A DNA stretch of 64,000 nt. Source: Doryteuthis pealeii (taxonomy: Eukaryota > Mollusca > Cephalopoda > Myopsida > Loliginidae). Positions within the stretch are counted from its first letter, which is position 1, and each line of letters opens with the position of its first letter. Location of the stretch: assembly GCA_023376005.1 (NCBI GenBank), contig CM042179.1, forward strand, positions 17,537,258-17,601,257, written 5' to 3'. Positions 52,602-64,000 of the stretch are shown one piece after another. Below the pieces are notes generated by a model. The model had not been told where the DNA came from, searched no databases, and worked only from the letters and a program-made list of their open reading frames with translations. Made by a program: the position numbers and the translations under genes.

Positions 52602-55071
52602 TTAATAGCTCACTAACTTTTACATAAAATAAAAGTCCCTTAACATTTGATATGAATTGAAAATATTAAGATTAATTCTATTTTTGTAACAAAATCAAAT
52701 TCAATAATGTAAAATAAAATATAGGAACTTTAATGCAGAGTTAAGAAAATAGAATAAGAAATACAACAGTTTTAATTATACATTTATCATAAATAAAAAA
52801 AATTAAAACTTACAATATATGTAAATATTCACTTATACAGGTAACAATTATAGAGAATGATAATGCATATTTTATCCAAAAGATTATTTAAGCTTCCTGA
52901 AATTTCTTAATATATGTTATAAAGAGGAGGATTAAGAATTAAAAATTCACATTTATTCTTGAGAACAGATACCTAGTTACATTTAATACATTCAACTCTA
53001 ATCACTATAAACATAATTGTTTTGAAGGCATTAATTAGAAAATTTATATTATTTTTATAGATATTCCACATGATATTCATTTTTCTTTTGCTTGTCTGTC
53101 AAACTGTTTTCAAATAGGGATGACATTTGGAAAAGCAAAAACATAATTGATTTTGTTCTCTCAGTATCTAGGAACATCATATTTAAAACAATAACCAACT
53201 TATTGCACTTTAATAAGGAAATTAAATATATAAAGTAAAATAGAATAAGAATAAAACTGCAAGTATGGAGGAGCTAAGTGAGAAAAAAAATTAAAAAATA
53301 GTACATAAAAAAAAAATAATCAACCAATTCATTTGAAAGGAAACAATAGTTGATAAATATGACAAAATCTGAAACATAACTTATCTCAGACTTTATTTGT
53401 GTCTAGTGTAATGAAAGAGAGAGAGAGAATCTCAATCTATATTATTATTGTTGTTGTCATCCAAATTATTTTAACTATAACATTTCTGATTGGAAAGCTA
53501 AGTATATTGGTTCAGTACCTCATGGAATGCTATAAAAGTATTCAAATACTTCAAATAAATATATTTATTTTTACCAATTTGATAGAAAAGTGAATTTTAG
53601 CATATTAAGTATTTAACTAGTTGAAGGATAAAATAGCAAGTGTCTATAGTTAAAGTATTAAAACAAAATGTGATATATTATCAAAACTAGTAATAATTAT
53701 AAAAATACAGGTTTAATAACACCTGTTTTGGGAGACAGATTAGGGTGTTCATTATACAAATAGATATAGATCAGTAAGTAGTTAAGTATAAAAAGAGAAG
53801 TCATTTGGGGGAGGGGGTTATGTGGATTAAACCAAAACTTTCACAATTTATTTTTGCTAAATTTATCTACATTTAGCATATATTATTTTGATGTCATTTT
53901 CAAAGCTGCAAGAAAATTAATGGCTTTTTAAAGCCAATGTGTTATATTTTGGTGTATTTCCTTCATATAAAAATTTTTGTAGAATTTGAAGGTTTTTATA
54001 TATTTCATATACTTATTTTGCATTTTTCTTATTTTAAGAAAATTTTTATTTCTATTTATTTGTATATTTTCTTTGTAATTTTTTAATCATATTTTGTATA
54101 TCCTTAAAAAGTTTAGATGCAGTGAGTAAGTCCAAGAGAACTGAAACTTATTTTTACAATGTATGATTATTGTGTGACAGAAAAAAAAGGCCCCACCACA
54201 CACTTATGTCTTACACTTATATTGTAAAACTGAAAGTTATTTTGTTTTCTTGTAATTTATTAGTCTAATTCATTTGGAAAGCAAATAAAATTGACATCAA
54301 CAATTGACAATTCACAGAGGGAGGAATATTAGAAAGAACTATCTATTTAGACATCCTGGCTAATAGGCAAATCTTGAAACTTGACACGTGAACTCCTTTG
54401 ACCTCAAGGAGTGTTTTGAAAGAGGAAAACAATTTACACACACACACATTTATATGTGAAACACAAACATTCATAAATACTGACAGACTAAACAAAGCAT
54501 AGCCAACCATAAATTTCACCTGTATGAAATAGAAACTAATAATCCTTTACCTTTCTTAGATGTTTTACTAATTAGAATGATAAATTAAAATATACTGAAA
54601 ATAAAAAATGTACAATAGGATTGATTCTATTTAAGTATATATAGCCCCAGATATTTAGATGAAGAATGGATATAAAATACATTGAAAATACTTTTAAATC
54701 TCTCCACATTTCTTTTTATACACACAATAGAAAATACAAAAATAATCATGTACATTTCTACTAATTTCACCAGAAAGTAAGAAAGAAAAAGTTATACAAT
54801 AAACGTTATCTATTTAAGAACTCTTGTGATATGTAGTCTTCAATATTTTGATATTGAATGAAAATACTTTTAAATCCATCCAATATCTCATTTCTTTTAT
54901 ACACAACACAAGGAGGAAAGCATCAATAAACAAACCCTAAGTGATAATAAAATTGAATTTAACTGATACCTAATTCTTGAAAACTACATCCAAAACATAA
55001 TAAATCAAACAATAAAACTAAATCTATACTTATATTATACCCAGTTGAATTAATAAAAATGCACTGACCTA

Positions 55072-55140
<69 letters not shown>

Positions 55141-56182
55141 TAAAGAAGAAAAAAAAAGAGGAAATAATTTAAATGCATATCAATTTGAAATGGGCCACAA
55201 TTTTAATTAATATTTACATGTTACAAGAAATATCACTTTTTTCTTTGTAATTGATCCAGATTTTATATCACCTTTTCTAGCAAAATTAATACATTGAAAA
55301 CAAAAGAAAACTGCACTTAATCAACTTAACACAAGTTAGAATAAACTTATTTCAAAGATTTAATACACTATTTAGTTATAATTTATCAAAATACTTTACA
55401 CACAGTGAGATTATCAATTCTTTTAGTTCATAGCTTATATAAAAAGTAATAAAAAAAAAATAAAATGTTTTCATTCTCACATTTTAAAGTTAAAAAATAA
55501 ATAAATTAAAAACATTTTAATGTTTAACAATTGGTATTCCTAATCATGTTGCCATGACAACTAGTATTCTCTTCTAAAATTTTTTCCCCTCCAAATCCTT
55601 TATCTTTTCAACATTTTGCCTTCTATTGGCTATACAGGCCAAATGTTAAATCTGTTTTTCACATTTTTCTCCAACTGAAAAAATATGATGAAAAAAAAAA
55701 AAAAAAGTCTAAGAAAATCCAAAAATTCAAAATGATTTTTATAGCCTAACAAACTTTTGAATAGGTGTATGAATTAAAGTTAATTTATAAATCATGGAAA
55801 CAGCTAGTTCTAAAATGCGTTTAGTGAGGGGTTAAAATATCCATTATTAATGACCATAATTGTCATAGTATTTGAAACACACACACACGCGCACACATGG
55901 GCTGTTTATGTATAGGTTATTATTCATTAAAACTTACGTATGCAAATCACCTTAAAAATTTAAATATCAACAAATCAATTTTATATCATTCATTATAAAA
56001 TTTGGTAACACTAGTTGAGAAATAAGCCATTACCAACCAGCCATATGCAATTATTTATGCAAATTAGGGAACTGAATTATGTTCAAAAATATAAAAATAC
56101 TTACCTCATAAGGGCGTGGCCGGTGATTGAATCGGCAAGAGTCTTGGTAAGGATCCAGCATACTTTGCTCAGCGTAGAACAT
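46950..56182 (-). CDS. fos: Fos-family bZIP transcription factor (4 coding exons, 287 aa)
   Basis: Exons 56182-56105, 49067-48765, 48028-47888 and 47291-46950 join in phase 0 with GT-AG borders. Residues 1-127 are Ser/Thr/Pro- and Tyr-rich. The basic region [19 protein letters not shown] holds the DNA-contacting Asn, Ala-Ala and Cys-Arg pattern. The zipper has five leucines at seven-residue spacing (RLIQ, KLEE, TLQD, TLRQ, HLEF) and continues into [11 protein letters not shown], the Fos signature. The protein ends SSPTLISL, like the SSPTLLAL end of vertebrate c-Fos. Fos proteins dimerise with Jun and bind AP-1 (TGAGTCA) sites in the nucleus. VKTE and IKQE fit the SUMO consensus. The intron inside the zipper (LIQ|ETEK) is, as I recall, at the same place in vertebrate FOS. 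It converges on Shroom. Confidence 0.92.
47292..47887 (-). other. Fos intron 3
   Basis: 596-bp AT-rich intron with a (TA)n run at 47493-47519. Confidence 0.85.
47888..48028 (-). CDS. fos: Fos exon 3 (basic region)
   Basis: Acceptor ATTTTTAG, donor CAA|GTAGGT, 47 codons. Begins [20 protein letters not shown] and continues through the basic DNA-binding region to [20 protein letters not shown] corresponds to [16 protein letters not shown] of vertebrate c-Fos. Confidence 0.93.
48029..48764 (-). other. Fos intron 2
   Basis: 736-bp AT-rich intron with no other feature. Confidence 0.85.
48765..49067 (-). CDS. fos: Fos exon 2
   Basis: Acceptor TATTTTTGCAG, donor AAG|GTAAGA, 101 codons in phase 0. 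Ser/Thr/Pro-rich with a Tyr-rich part ([11 protein letters not shown]), an acidic CDEDSS block and IKEEK at the end. A likely disordered regulatory region. Reading through the donor adds only a short tail to a stop. Confidence 0.85.
52545..52600. repeat. (TA)n(CA)n microsatellite
   Basis: About 45 bases of TA followed by ACACACACAC. Confidence 0.95.
55075..55139. repeat. (TA)n(TG)n microsatellite
   Basis: About 35 bases of TA followed by about 25 bases of TG. Confidence 0.95.
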
Positions 56183-56199
56183 TGAATTATGGTAAAGGA
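56105..56199 (-). CDS. fos: Fos exon with start codon
   Basis: A clean acceptor (TATCTCTCTCAG) puts the exon start at 56199. The ATG is at 56182-56180 and the donor GAG|GTAAGT follows 56105. It encodes 26 residues beginning [18 protein letters not shown] and joins exon 2 in phase 0. Because an acceptor lies just 5' of the ATG, at least one non-coding exon should exist upstream (higher coordinates). Confidence 0.8.
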
Positions 56200-59100
56200 C
56201 TGAGAGAGATAGTAGGTAAACACTGTTAGACCAGTAGGTGTATGTTTGTATACTTTATCATTATTATTATATATAATGTGCACACTCTTAAAGTGTGTCA
56301 ATTTATGAGTGTATGTAAACACATGATTTTATAAATTGTGTAAAGCACTAAAATAAAAGTTGCTGCTAAGTGATTCATTTCTTCCTACAATTTTATTTCT
56401 TCTGTAAAAATATTTTCTTAAATTTGTGCATGATGGCTCCATACTTTAAAAAAATTTCTCAGTCAGCAAAACATTTAAACAACAAAAGACATATCAAAGC
56501 ATTTAATGCTGTTTTAAACAACTTAAATATTTTGTGTAATTTCACATTCACACAAAAAACCTTGGAGAATGCCAATCAATGTACAAAACTAACTATACTT
56601 AACATTATTTTGTAAACTACTTTACACAGTTTATAAAACCAATCTTACCAAAGGAAAAAATTGCATAAGAGAGATATCTATTTTAACTTTTTGAACCATG
56701 ACTTTATATAGACAAAAGTTCTTTATATAAATTTAATTTTAAAAAATAAATAAAAAACAACAAAAAATGACCTGGACTGTTTTTGTTTAGTTGTGCTTTA
56801 TATTCTGGAATATTTAGATATTGGACTTTTTCATTATTATTAAAGTTCTTAAATGTTTTTACATAGTAGATTTGAAGGTTTAAAAAGTATTGATAGTAAA
56901 ATTACAAGCATACCAAAATCTCATCAATGTGAAATAAAATTAAAATTGCAAGAAAGTAATTTTTAAAATGTATCTTTAATTCAGATATTTACATCATTTT
57001 CAGATCAATTATATCAAAACAAATGTACAATAGTAACTTCTTTTCGGCAGCCTTTTCGGTTTTCTTTAAAAAAAAAAAAATGCCAAAAGATTTTAATTAA
57101 AATTAAATGTGTCATGACATATTTAAGAAGTCTTTGAGGAATAAAATGTTATCTACAACCCCAAGAAAATTGTCTGCTTTTATAATATGGATTGAGTTGT
57201 TATATCAATAGAAAGTGCAGTTTCTAAAATCCACATAAAGATTTTTCTTTCTGAAAGATAAAGATTTAAAATTTTGCTCTCAGGAATTTAAAAAAGCCTC
57301 AAAAGGTTTCATACTATTTCAAAGAGCAATTTTCTCAAATTAACCATTTGCTATAACTTAAAAATTTACATTTGATAAGTAGTAAAGAAAATATAGCAAG
57401 CTAATGTTTTAAAGTTTAATCATTTCCAGATACAATATAAGTCATTAAATTGGTTCAATTGTGACTAGGTTCATTTTGTCAAGGTTATTTTAAATAAAAA
57501 ATAAAAATAAATCAATATATATTTTTTCAATACATGGGTTATTAAGAAATTAGAATTTTACTGAACAATTTATTGAATAAAATTGTAGCAGTTCATTGTA
57601 CTAATTTCCAATACTTTGTAACATTCAAATTTCATGTTCACTATTACACACAAGTTTACAATCATCTCACTAACAAACTAACTGGCAATAACAAAAATAA
57701 GATCACCACAAACTAACCAACTGATTTGGGAAAGAAAGTCTAAATGAATGAAATACAAGACCTAAATACTAGTTTTATTTTAATAACTGAAAATTTTATT
57801 TTCTTCCAAAACACTGTAACTATTAATTAGTTTTCTTTTGACAAAAATCCCCTTCATTAGTTGCACTAATTGATTATAAGAATTCCATGATTCAAGGCAG
57901 CCCAAAATATTACAACAGCATTTTACAATTAGTATTTACTATTTAAAGACCAACAAACAAAATAATACACCATAAAATTAAATGCATAGGCATACTTATG
58001 CATAATTGAAAGGACACATCTTTTTTTTTTATTTAAATATTCATATTAAAATGCATACTACTGTAAATATGAATTATATAAATATATAATGTTAAACCAT
58101 TTCTTAAATTGACCTATTATACTTTGACCAAAAGATGATCCAGTGTTTTGTCAATTGTATTCATAAAAAAATATCTTTTATTTTCAATTTGATCTAGGAT
58201 CATCCCCCAACTGTAAAAGTTACATTTTAAAACTTTAAAAAGTAAAATTTGAAAGTAATTTTAATTTCAAATAAAACAGCAACAATCTTAATGAATACCA
58301 CTAACACTAAACCAAAAGTATTCCTTTGAAGACGAGTCTGATTCACAAATTTTGAACTATCAGATTATAACCAATAAGTTTTAATGTTTCATAAGGTTAT
58401 ATATAAATCTCAAACAAAAACAGTATGTTATTTCATTCGGAATTTACTCAAATTATATACTTGAGAAAATTATATACTTGAGAAACTAAAACCAAGAAAA
58501 TAATTTACAGTCAAATCTATTAAAAAAAAGGAACCTAAGATTTAATAATTGAAAAACAAAACCAAGAAAATTCAAATCATTTTTTTTTTTTGTAAAAAAT
58601 TAAAACTATTCCTACTTTTAAAAACTTATTTATGAAAAATGTAAAGTTAGTAAAATGCTACAAAGAATCTATTTTTAGACTAAAACACTAGAATTGCAGC
58701 TTTATAATAGAAATGAATTAGCTCGTTACCATACACGATTATAAATTATTATCAGCAGCACTAAAAATGACATCATTCACTTATACAGACCGCCCCGCTC
58801 TCTTCTGCCTATTTTTCATTCTATGAATCACTGACGGCGTATTTCTAGTGTTAGTCATAGACAAGAGAAAAAGACGCATGTACTAGATTATTCCATTTCT
58901 AGGAATTAAATTGCAAAAGAAAATACTATTCATTTTAAAACGATGATTTAAAAAGAAAGAAAAGGGGAATTTTAAAATACTTCTCTTTAAAAATAAATAA
59001 GACCTGTAGCACAACGCAAACAAACGTAAGAAAAAGGAAACAAAATAATACCCCCTTTTTTCTTTAATGCTAAGGAAGGAAAGATAAGTTAAATCACTAA

Positions 59101-59867
59101 AAACAATGAACATAAACCAAAAATAAACAACAGTTAAAAGAATAATACTGTTTGTCCTCTCTGTACTACTCAACTCCAATTATTCAGTAATTGACTGAAG
59201 AAAATCTTTTCGCGAAAACACTAGAGGCACAAGTTTGCGAATCTTCGAGAGAGAGAGAGAGAGAGGGGGGGGTGTATAGGACCATTCAATTAAGAAAATT
59301 TCTGAGGTAATGTACTATATATAAGTGAGAGGTAATAATATTTACGTTCATCACCCAGATAAGAGTAAGTTTTAGTCACTTGCTTCATTTTCTCTTTTTT
59401 TTACTGAACAGTTACATTTAAAAATTACGTCCTCAACCCTCCAATCCGCCATATTCTTTAGTCTTTTCCTGCCCCAACCACTAAGAAGTTATTAACTTAC
59501 GGCCGATTGGCGATATTATGATTTGGGGTGAATTAAATTTACCCCCCCCCACAAACACACACGAAACTTACTTTTCTGGATGGTGAACGTAAGTAGATAT
59601 ACATAAAAATCTCAAAAAACAATGTAAATTTTCTTTATTAGACTATTCTATACAATCACCAGATTTTTTTTTTTTTTACACACCGTAGCTTCATTATTAT
59701 TGATATATTTAATTAATAAAATTTGGAGCATAACCAGAAAAGTGAGAATGTAGTCACATACTTAAAGAAAAGAAAAAAAGTTTCGATATTTTCACTTTTG
59801 ACTTTTTGTAACTAATATTATAGTTGAATGAATGACTGAACTAAAGTATAAACAAACATTGTAGCAA

Positions 59868-59899
<32 letters not shown>

Positions 59900-62033
59900 A
59901 CTTTTTAAAGTTTTTCTTTACACTAAATGAATAAACACAGAACTTAGATAACTTTATTTAGTGCATTTTACCCTGCTAATTTTGAAAAGCATTTTTCTGA
60001 ATAATAATAACTTTTAAGCAACAGGGATAGTCGTAGTCGTTTCTTCTAAGCAGCAGTTACAAAGAGTCTACAATGAGTAATGAATGAAGGGTTTAATTTT
60101 GTAAATAAGAATCCATAAAAAAAGATAAATAAAGCTGTGCAAAAATATAATGATTCCAACGTAATCTTTCAATTCTAAAAGTTATTGAAACAAACGATTT
60201 CGATCCAGTTAAACAATTTCAATGAAAACATTTTAAGGGGGGGGGGTAAAATCGATTGAAAGAATAATCGATCGATCATTTAGTGAAAATATTGTCACAA
60301 TGTTTATTAATCAATTTGAACAGGTGCACGTGGATATACAAAAAATCTCGAATAATTCAATAAATTTTTAAAGTGTTTTTTGTTATTAAACTTGAAAATA
60401 AATTATTTAAAAAAAAAAACAAAAAAAAAAAAAAAAAAACGCAATTTCAGCTACAATATAATGAATATATATTTTTTTTAAATTACCCTTTTTTTTTAAG
60501 AAGTAAAATATTTTTACACACAACCACGTTTTTAAAAACAATTCTTTAGGGGGGGGGAAAGGGGGGGGAGGCTAAAACTCTAAACTGATAAAAGTTAATT
60601 TTAAAAAAAAGAAAAAAAGTTACCGTCTTAAAACTTTAAAACTACGAACAGAAAACATCACAAAGAAATAATACTATTGTTCGCACATCTATTATTTATT
60701 TTTTTTTATTTCAATTATTCAGAAATAATTCACATCCTCCAAGAGATATGAAATCCATATCTCTTAAGTTAAAACTTAACACTAAAGTTAATATTATTAT
60801 TGCCTACTTGAGCCGAAGGTCTATGTTCGGAAAGTGGTGCTTATTATACAAACTATGATGTTTACTTGGTAAGCGCAAAGAAAAAAGTTTTAATTGAATT
60901 AATATCATTCTTATTTTCCGGAATGAACAAAATATAAATATTTTGTTTTTGTATACACAGACAGCGGATACATAGATTGACCGCATGGAGTTTTTGACCA
61001 GCTTAAACGGAGAAATGATAAAATAAATTAGAAAACACTATCAATAAGAGACACTATGCCTTCGACTTTTAGTTGAATCAAAGAGTTAAAATAGTAATCA
61101 TTTAGTAAAAACTAATTATTTAGAATAAACTAAAATAAATTTTATAAAAATGAATGAATAGAATTTTTTAAAAGTCAAAGTTGGTAATGTTCAGATATCA
61201 GAAGTGCTTTTCTTTTTTCTTTAAAAAAAAGAAAAGAAAAGAAAAAGTGCTGTTTCGTCTTTGTTATGTTCGTATAATTTCAAAATTTATGGATTACAGG
61301 GACAGAAAAATTGTTTCAACAACTCTTAAATTGATAAAGAGTTAAATAGATAAACAAAATAAATATTGTTGTTGGGTCTCCGTTTTTAAGAATTGGTTGT
61401 AGAGAAATCAATTTTACTTAAGTGTTCGGAATATGGCGGATTTAATAAATAAATTTTTTTAAAACTATTGACCCAAGACTTATTTAGATTAGTTTACTCA
61501 TAAATAAAAGTAACTTCTAATATCTTAATACTATTTTTCTCACGTCTACGAGCACGAATAAAGCAGAATTTTACCATAAAAACAAAAACATTTTCTTTAT
61601 TGAAATCTAATAATTTACAGACTTATTTTGACACTGACTTTTATAGACACTTTTAAAAAGAAAACTAAACTTAGAAGTAATGTACCAAAACTCATTTCCC
61701 AAATGGTAAACAATTACAGAAAACATTAGAATACAATACGCACATTAAAATTCAAACAAAACAAAGAATTCAAGACAAACGTTTAGTTGAATTTAAGAAT
61801 TGAAATATCCAATACGAAGAAGAAAGAAAAAAAGAACTGTTATATTGGCTAGGTATAAACATTTACAACATAAATATATTAACAAACAAAACAAATTAAA
61901 AAGTGAACTTGAAATTTTACAAAATACAGTATTGTGTGTAACACATGTTTATCTCCCTCTCTCACTTTCTTTCAGTCTCTCGTTCAATCAGTCACAAATT
62001 CAATATATCTTAAGAGGAGGAGGAAAAACTTAC
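56200..62033 (-). other. probable first Fos intron / upstream region
   Basis: AT-rich with islands of higher GC at about 58770-58870 (GC box GAGCGGGGCG on the - strand, TATAAG after it) and 59440-59580 (CCAATCGG, AATATGGCGG and a GTAAGT donor at 59500-59495 on the - strand). These may be alternative promoters. No coding exon seen. Confidence 0.45.
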
Positions 62034-62380
62034 TTCGCAAAGAGAATAAAAACTATACGCGTCTTGGTCGGCCGGGGCAGATTTAGAACTTTGAACAGCA
62101 ACGAAGAAACATTCCGAACGACATGACTAATTGTGAAATGAAAAACAGTGTTTATGACTAACTAGGAAGGAGGGGAAACCTCCTTCTTCTCGCACTCTCC
62201 CACCATGCCCCATGCCTATACCGCTTAACCTTCCCACTCTTGGGAAGAGAAAGACAGCTTGCGTACAAAGGGAGGGGATTAGAATGTGGAGGATGAGTGG
62301 TCTGACGAAGCCAGTGCGTCACACTTATGACACATTTTTCTATTTTGAGTTAAGACGCCCTCTTTATATTTCTCATCTGA
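62034..62380 (-). promoter_or_regulatory. fos: candidate Fos promoter and 5' UTR exon
   Basis: On the - strand a TATAAA at 62368-62363 is followed by a GC-enriched block ending in TTTGCGAA|GTAAGT (donor GT at 62033-62032). If transcription starts about 30 bases after the TATA box, this is a roughly 300-base non-coding first exon able to splice to 56199. It carries ATGACTAA (TTAGTCAT on the gene strand, AP-1-like) at 62123-62130 and 62154-62161, and CRE-like TGCGTCAC at 62315-62322. No serum response element was found. Inference from motifs only. Confidence 0.4.
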
Positions 62381-62399
62381 TCACCTCTGTCTCTCTCAT

Positions 62400-62410
62400 A
62401 CACACACAAA

Positions 62411-62483
<73 letters not shown>

Positions 62484-62619
62484 AATGATTATATATATAC
62501 ATGTATGAGAGATGATTATATATATATATATATATATATATGGGAGAGAGAGATGATTATATATGTATGAGAGATTATATATATATATACACACACACAC
62601 ATGAAAGAGAGTGAGAGAG

Positions 62620-62666
<47 letters not shown>
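62400..62666. repeat. compound microsatellite (CA)n(TA)n(GA)n
   Basis: Alternating blocks of CA, TA and GA, with a higher-order pattern of GAGAGATGATTATATATA repeated several times between 62461 and 62640. It lies just upstream of the candidate Fos promoter. Confidence 0.92.
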
Positions 62667-62669
<3 letters not shown>

Positions 62670-62759
62670 ATGAAAACAAATAATTGTCTAAATATTTATC
62701 TATAAGTAGTAATACTTAGTAATCCAAAAATATTTTTCTAGTCTCACTAAATAAATGTG
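62667..62759. other. short AT-rich spacer
   Basis: Nothing seen between the microsatellite and the LINE remnant. Confidence 0.5.
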
Positions 62760-64000
62760 GAAGTGTACTCTGACAGAATTTTTTTAAATTTTAAACTCTT
62801 ATTTCAAATGACTATTCTATTTCAAATGGTTTCATATAAACATCTAAAGCAATGAAGAGGGCAGTGTTACTTGCTTCATTTAGGTCTATGTCCCAGTGGA
62901 TACTCATAGTGAATGTGATTCATCAAAGTGGTGGTCAGTACCTACTTATAAAGTTTCTCTAGTTTTGCCTATCTTCACACTTGCTCTATCTAGAGTTAAC
63001 TAGCCCTTCCTGTTGAGGATAGTTCCACTGGACTTGGTTTCAATTGGTTCTGTTAGGGTAGCATTAGTATGTGTGTGAGTGTGTGTGTGTGTGGGGGGAT
63101 AACAGTCATTTTCCTTTGACTTTTCTAATCTATAGACCATATACATCCCGTTGTGCTTTCTAAATGGCCTACCTAATACTTTAATTTTTTATAGAAAATA
63201 AGTTTTTACAAGAGAGAAGAAAAAAAATCAACTTTTCCCAATCTTTAAAGCAGATGCTTATGTGTATAATTTTCATAAGCCATGTCTCCTTATGTGGCCC
63301 ATTTCTTGAAAAATGTTACCAATGCCTCTTCTAGGCCTTTTACTGTTAGGGAATTTTTGCAAGACTTTTGTGTGTGTGTTATTCATCAAAGGTAATATGA
63401 TGGAATACTGGTTAGTCTATGTAAATATGGTAAAAGTGTTGATTTTAAGATCCCAGTGATTATCTAACATGACTTATTCAACACTGGTTTGGCTATTCAT
63501 GGCATGACCTTGTCTATACTAGTGTGCAGTATTCTAGTGTGGAATAACATTGTTTTAGGATCTGTTCCTCAGTGTTGGTTAAGAAGATTATTTCTTGTTC
63601 CTGGTTTATTTTTTAAATTGTTTATATTCTCTTTAAAGAAGAACATTCTACCAAAAGTAACACTTAGATAAACTGGATGAAGTTGGTTTCCCAGTTCCTT
63701 ATAGCTCCATCTGATTTTCAGGTTCTACTTTACTTGGTGGTTAAGATAGAAAACATACACCAACATTTTGCTGGGGTTGTCATTGAGATATCACTTTTTG
63801 TAGTATGTTGTCAGGACGTTTGATAATCTTAATTTGTGATGAAGGAGTCTGTATAGCAATGAGTAAGTCATCTGCATATAGATATCTGTGGATGTTCTGA
63901 TACTGCAGTTGGGAATTTGTATAGATGCTAAACAACATTGGGGCCAGTACTACCTGTGGAAGTTTGTTTTTTCTGGACTCTCCATCTACTTCACCTGTTG
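62760..64000 (-). mobile_element. jockey-like LINE reverse transcriptase remnant, C-terminal part
   Basis: The - strand from the window edge reads LPQVVLAPMLFSIYTNSQLQ (PQGSVL-like block), then YLYADDLLIAIQTPS (catalytic YADD, about 63886-63842), MLVYVFYLNHQ, KIRWSYKELGNQLHPVYLSV and decayed downstream sequence to about 62.8 kb. Order and motifs match the palm and thumb of a jockey-type LINE. Many stops are present. It continues off the window. Confidence 0.65.

Larger units (their letters stand above)
49068..56104 (-). other. Fos intron 1b (7.0 kb), AT-rich
   Basis: No exon or TE protein found. Microsatellites lie at 52545-52600 and 55075-55139. Two ~95-base diverged direct repeats are at about 50847-50940 and 51288-51390 (shared CATAACAAAACCTTCA and TTGGTGGGTTAG). 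The 92-codon frame at 51244-51522 overlaps the second of these and has no recognisable features. Confidence 0.6.

Noticed and set aside
58883..59179. 98-codon - strand frame upstream of Fos
   Set aside because: Phe/Leu/Tyr-rich reading of AT-rich DNA without splice sites or similarity.
59251..59275. GA-rich run as a regulatory element
   Set aside because: A simple repeat of GAGAGA followed by G8, with no further support for function.
61800..62126. 108-codon + strand frame
   Set aside because: Antisense to the candidate Fos first exon and of low-complexity composition.

Overview
This window reads as nuclear DNA of an invertebrate animal, most likely a mollusc and plausibly a cephalopod. The evidence is short exons with GT-AG borders in very AT-rich introns, animal-only gene families, and a dense mix of LINEs, Penelope-like elements, LTR retrotransposons, mariner remnants, tRNA-derived SINEs and (TA)n microsatellites. 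Nothing bacterial (operons, Shine-Dalgarno sites, CRISPR, phage) was seen. The phylum-level call is inference, not proof.

Two host genes converge. On the + strand, eight phase-compatible exons (2966-35663) form the 3' part of a Shroom-family gene. Its last four exons encode the ASD2 domain, which in known Shrooms binds Rho kinase; upstream exons lie outside the window. On the - strand, four coding exons (56182 to 46950) form a complete 287-residue Fos-family AP-1 factor with a typical basic region, five zipper leucines and a Fos-like C-terminal tail. A TATA-containing block with a strong splice donor near 62.0-62.4 kb is a candidate promoter and first exon. About 11.3 kb separates the two stop codons.

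Most of the rest is mobile DNA. 1-1.3 kb: two LINE reverse transcriptase remnants (-). 2.0-2.2 kb: a SINE. 3.1-5.1 kb: a LINE remnant (-) and a Penelope-like remnant (+). 9.58-14.4 kb: a SINE split by a Ty3/gypsy-type LTR element with nearly identical LTRs but broken reading frames. 14.4-15.6 kb: a foldback repeat and a mariner end. 16.6-21.1 kb: an APE-type LINE interrupted by a deleted gypsy element. 24.6-30.4 kb: a Penelope-like element split by a structurally complete, non-autonomous LTR element (25201-29992). That element carries a gag-like gene and a roughly 2 kb tandem array whose core is free of stops in all three - frames. 34.3 kb: a mariner end. 37.3-42.1 kb: an old copy of the 9.8-kb element, itself hit by a mariner and by an unidentified insertion. 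42.7-43.2 kb: another Penelope-like fragment. 62.8-64 kb: a jockey-like LINE end (-).

The most unusual items are the stop-free tandem-array LTR element, the contrast between near-identical LTRs and multiply broken coding in the 9.8-kb element, the conserved non-canonical sequence after its 5' LTR, the well-dated nested insertions, and the candidate Fos promoter. Calls rest on reading translations by eye; no searches were run.
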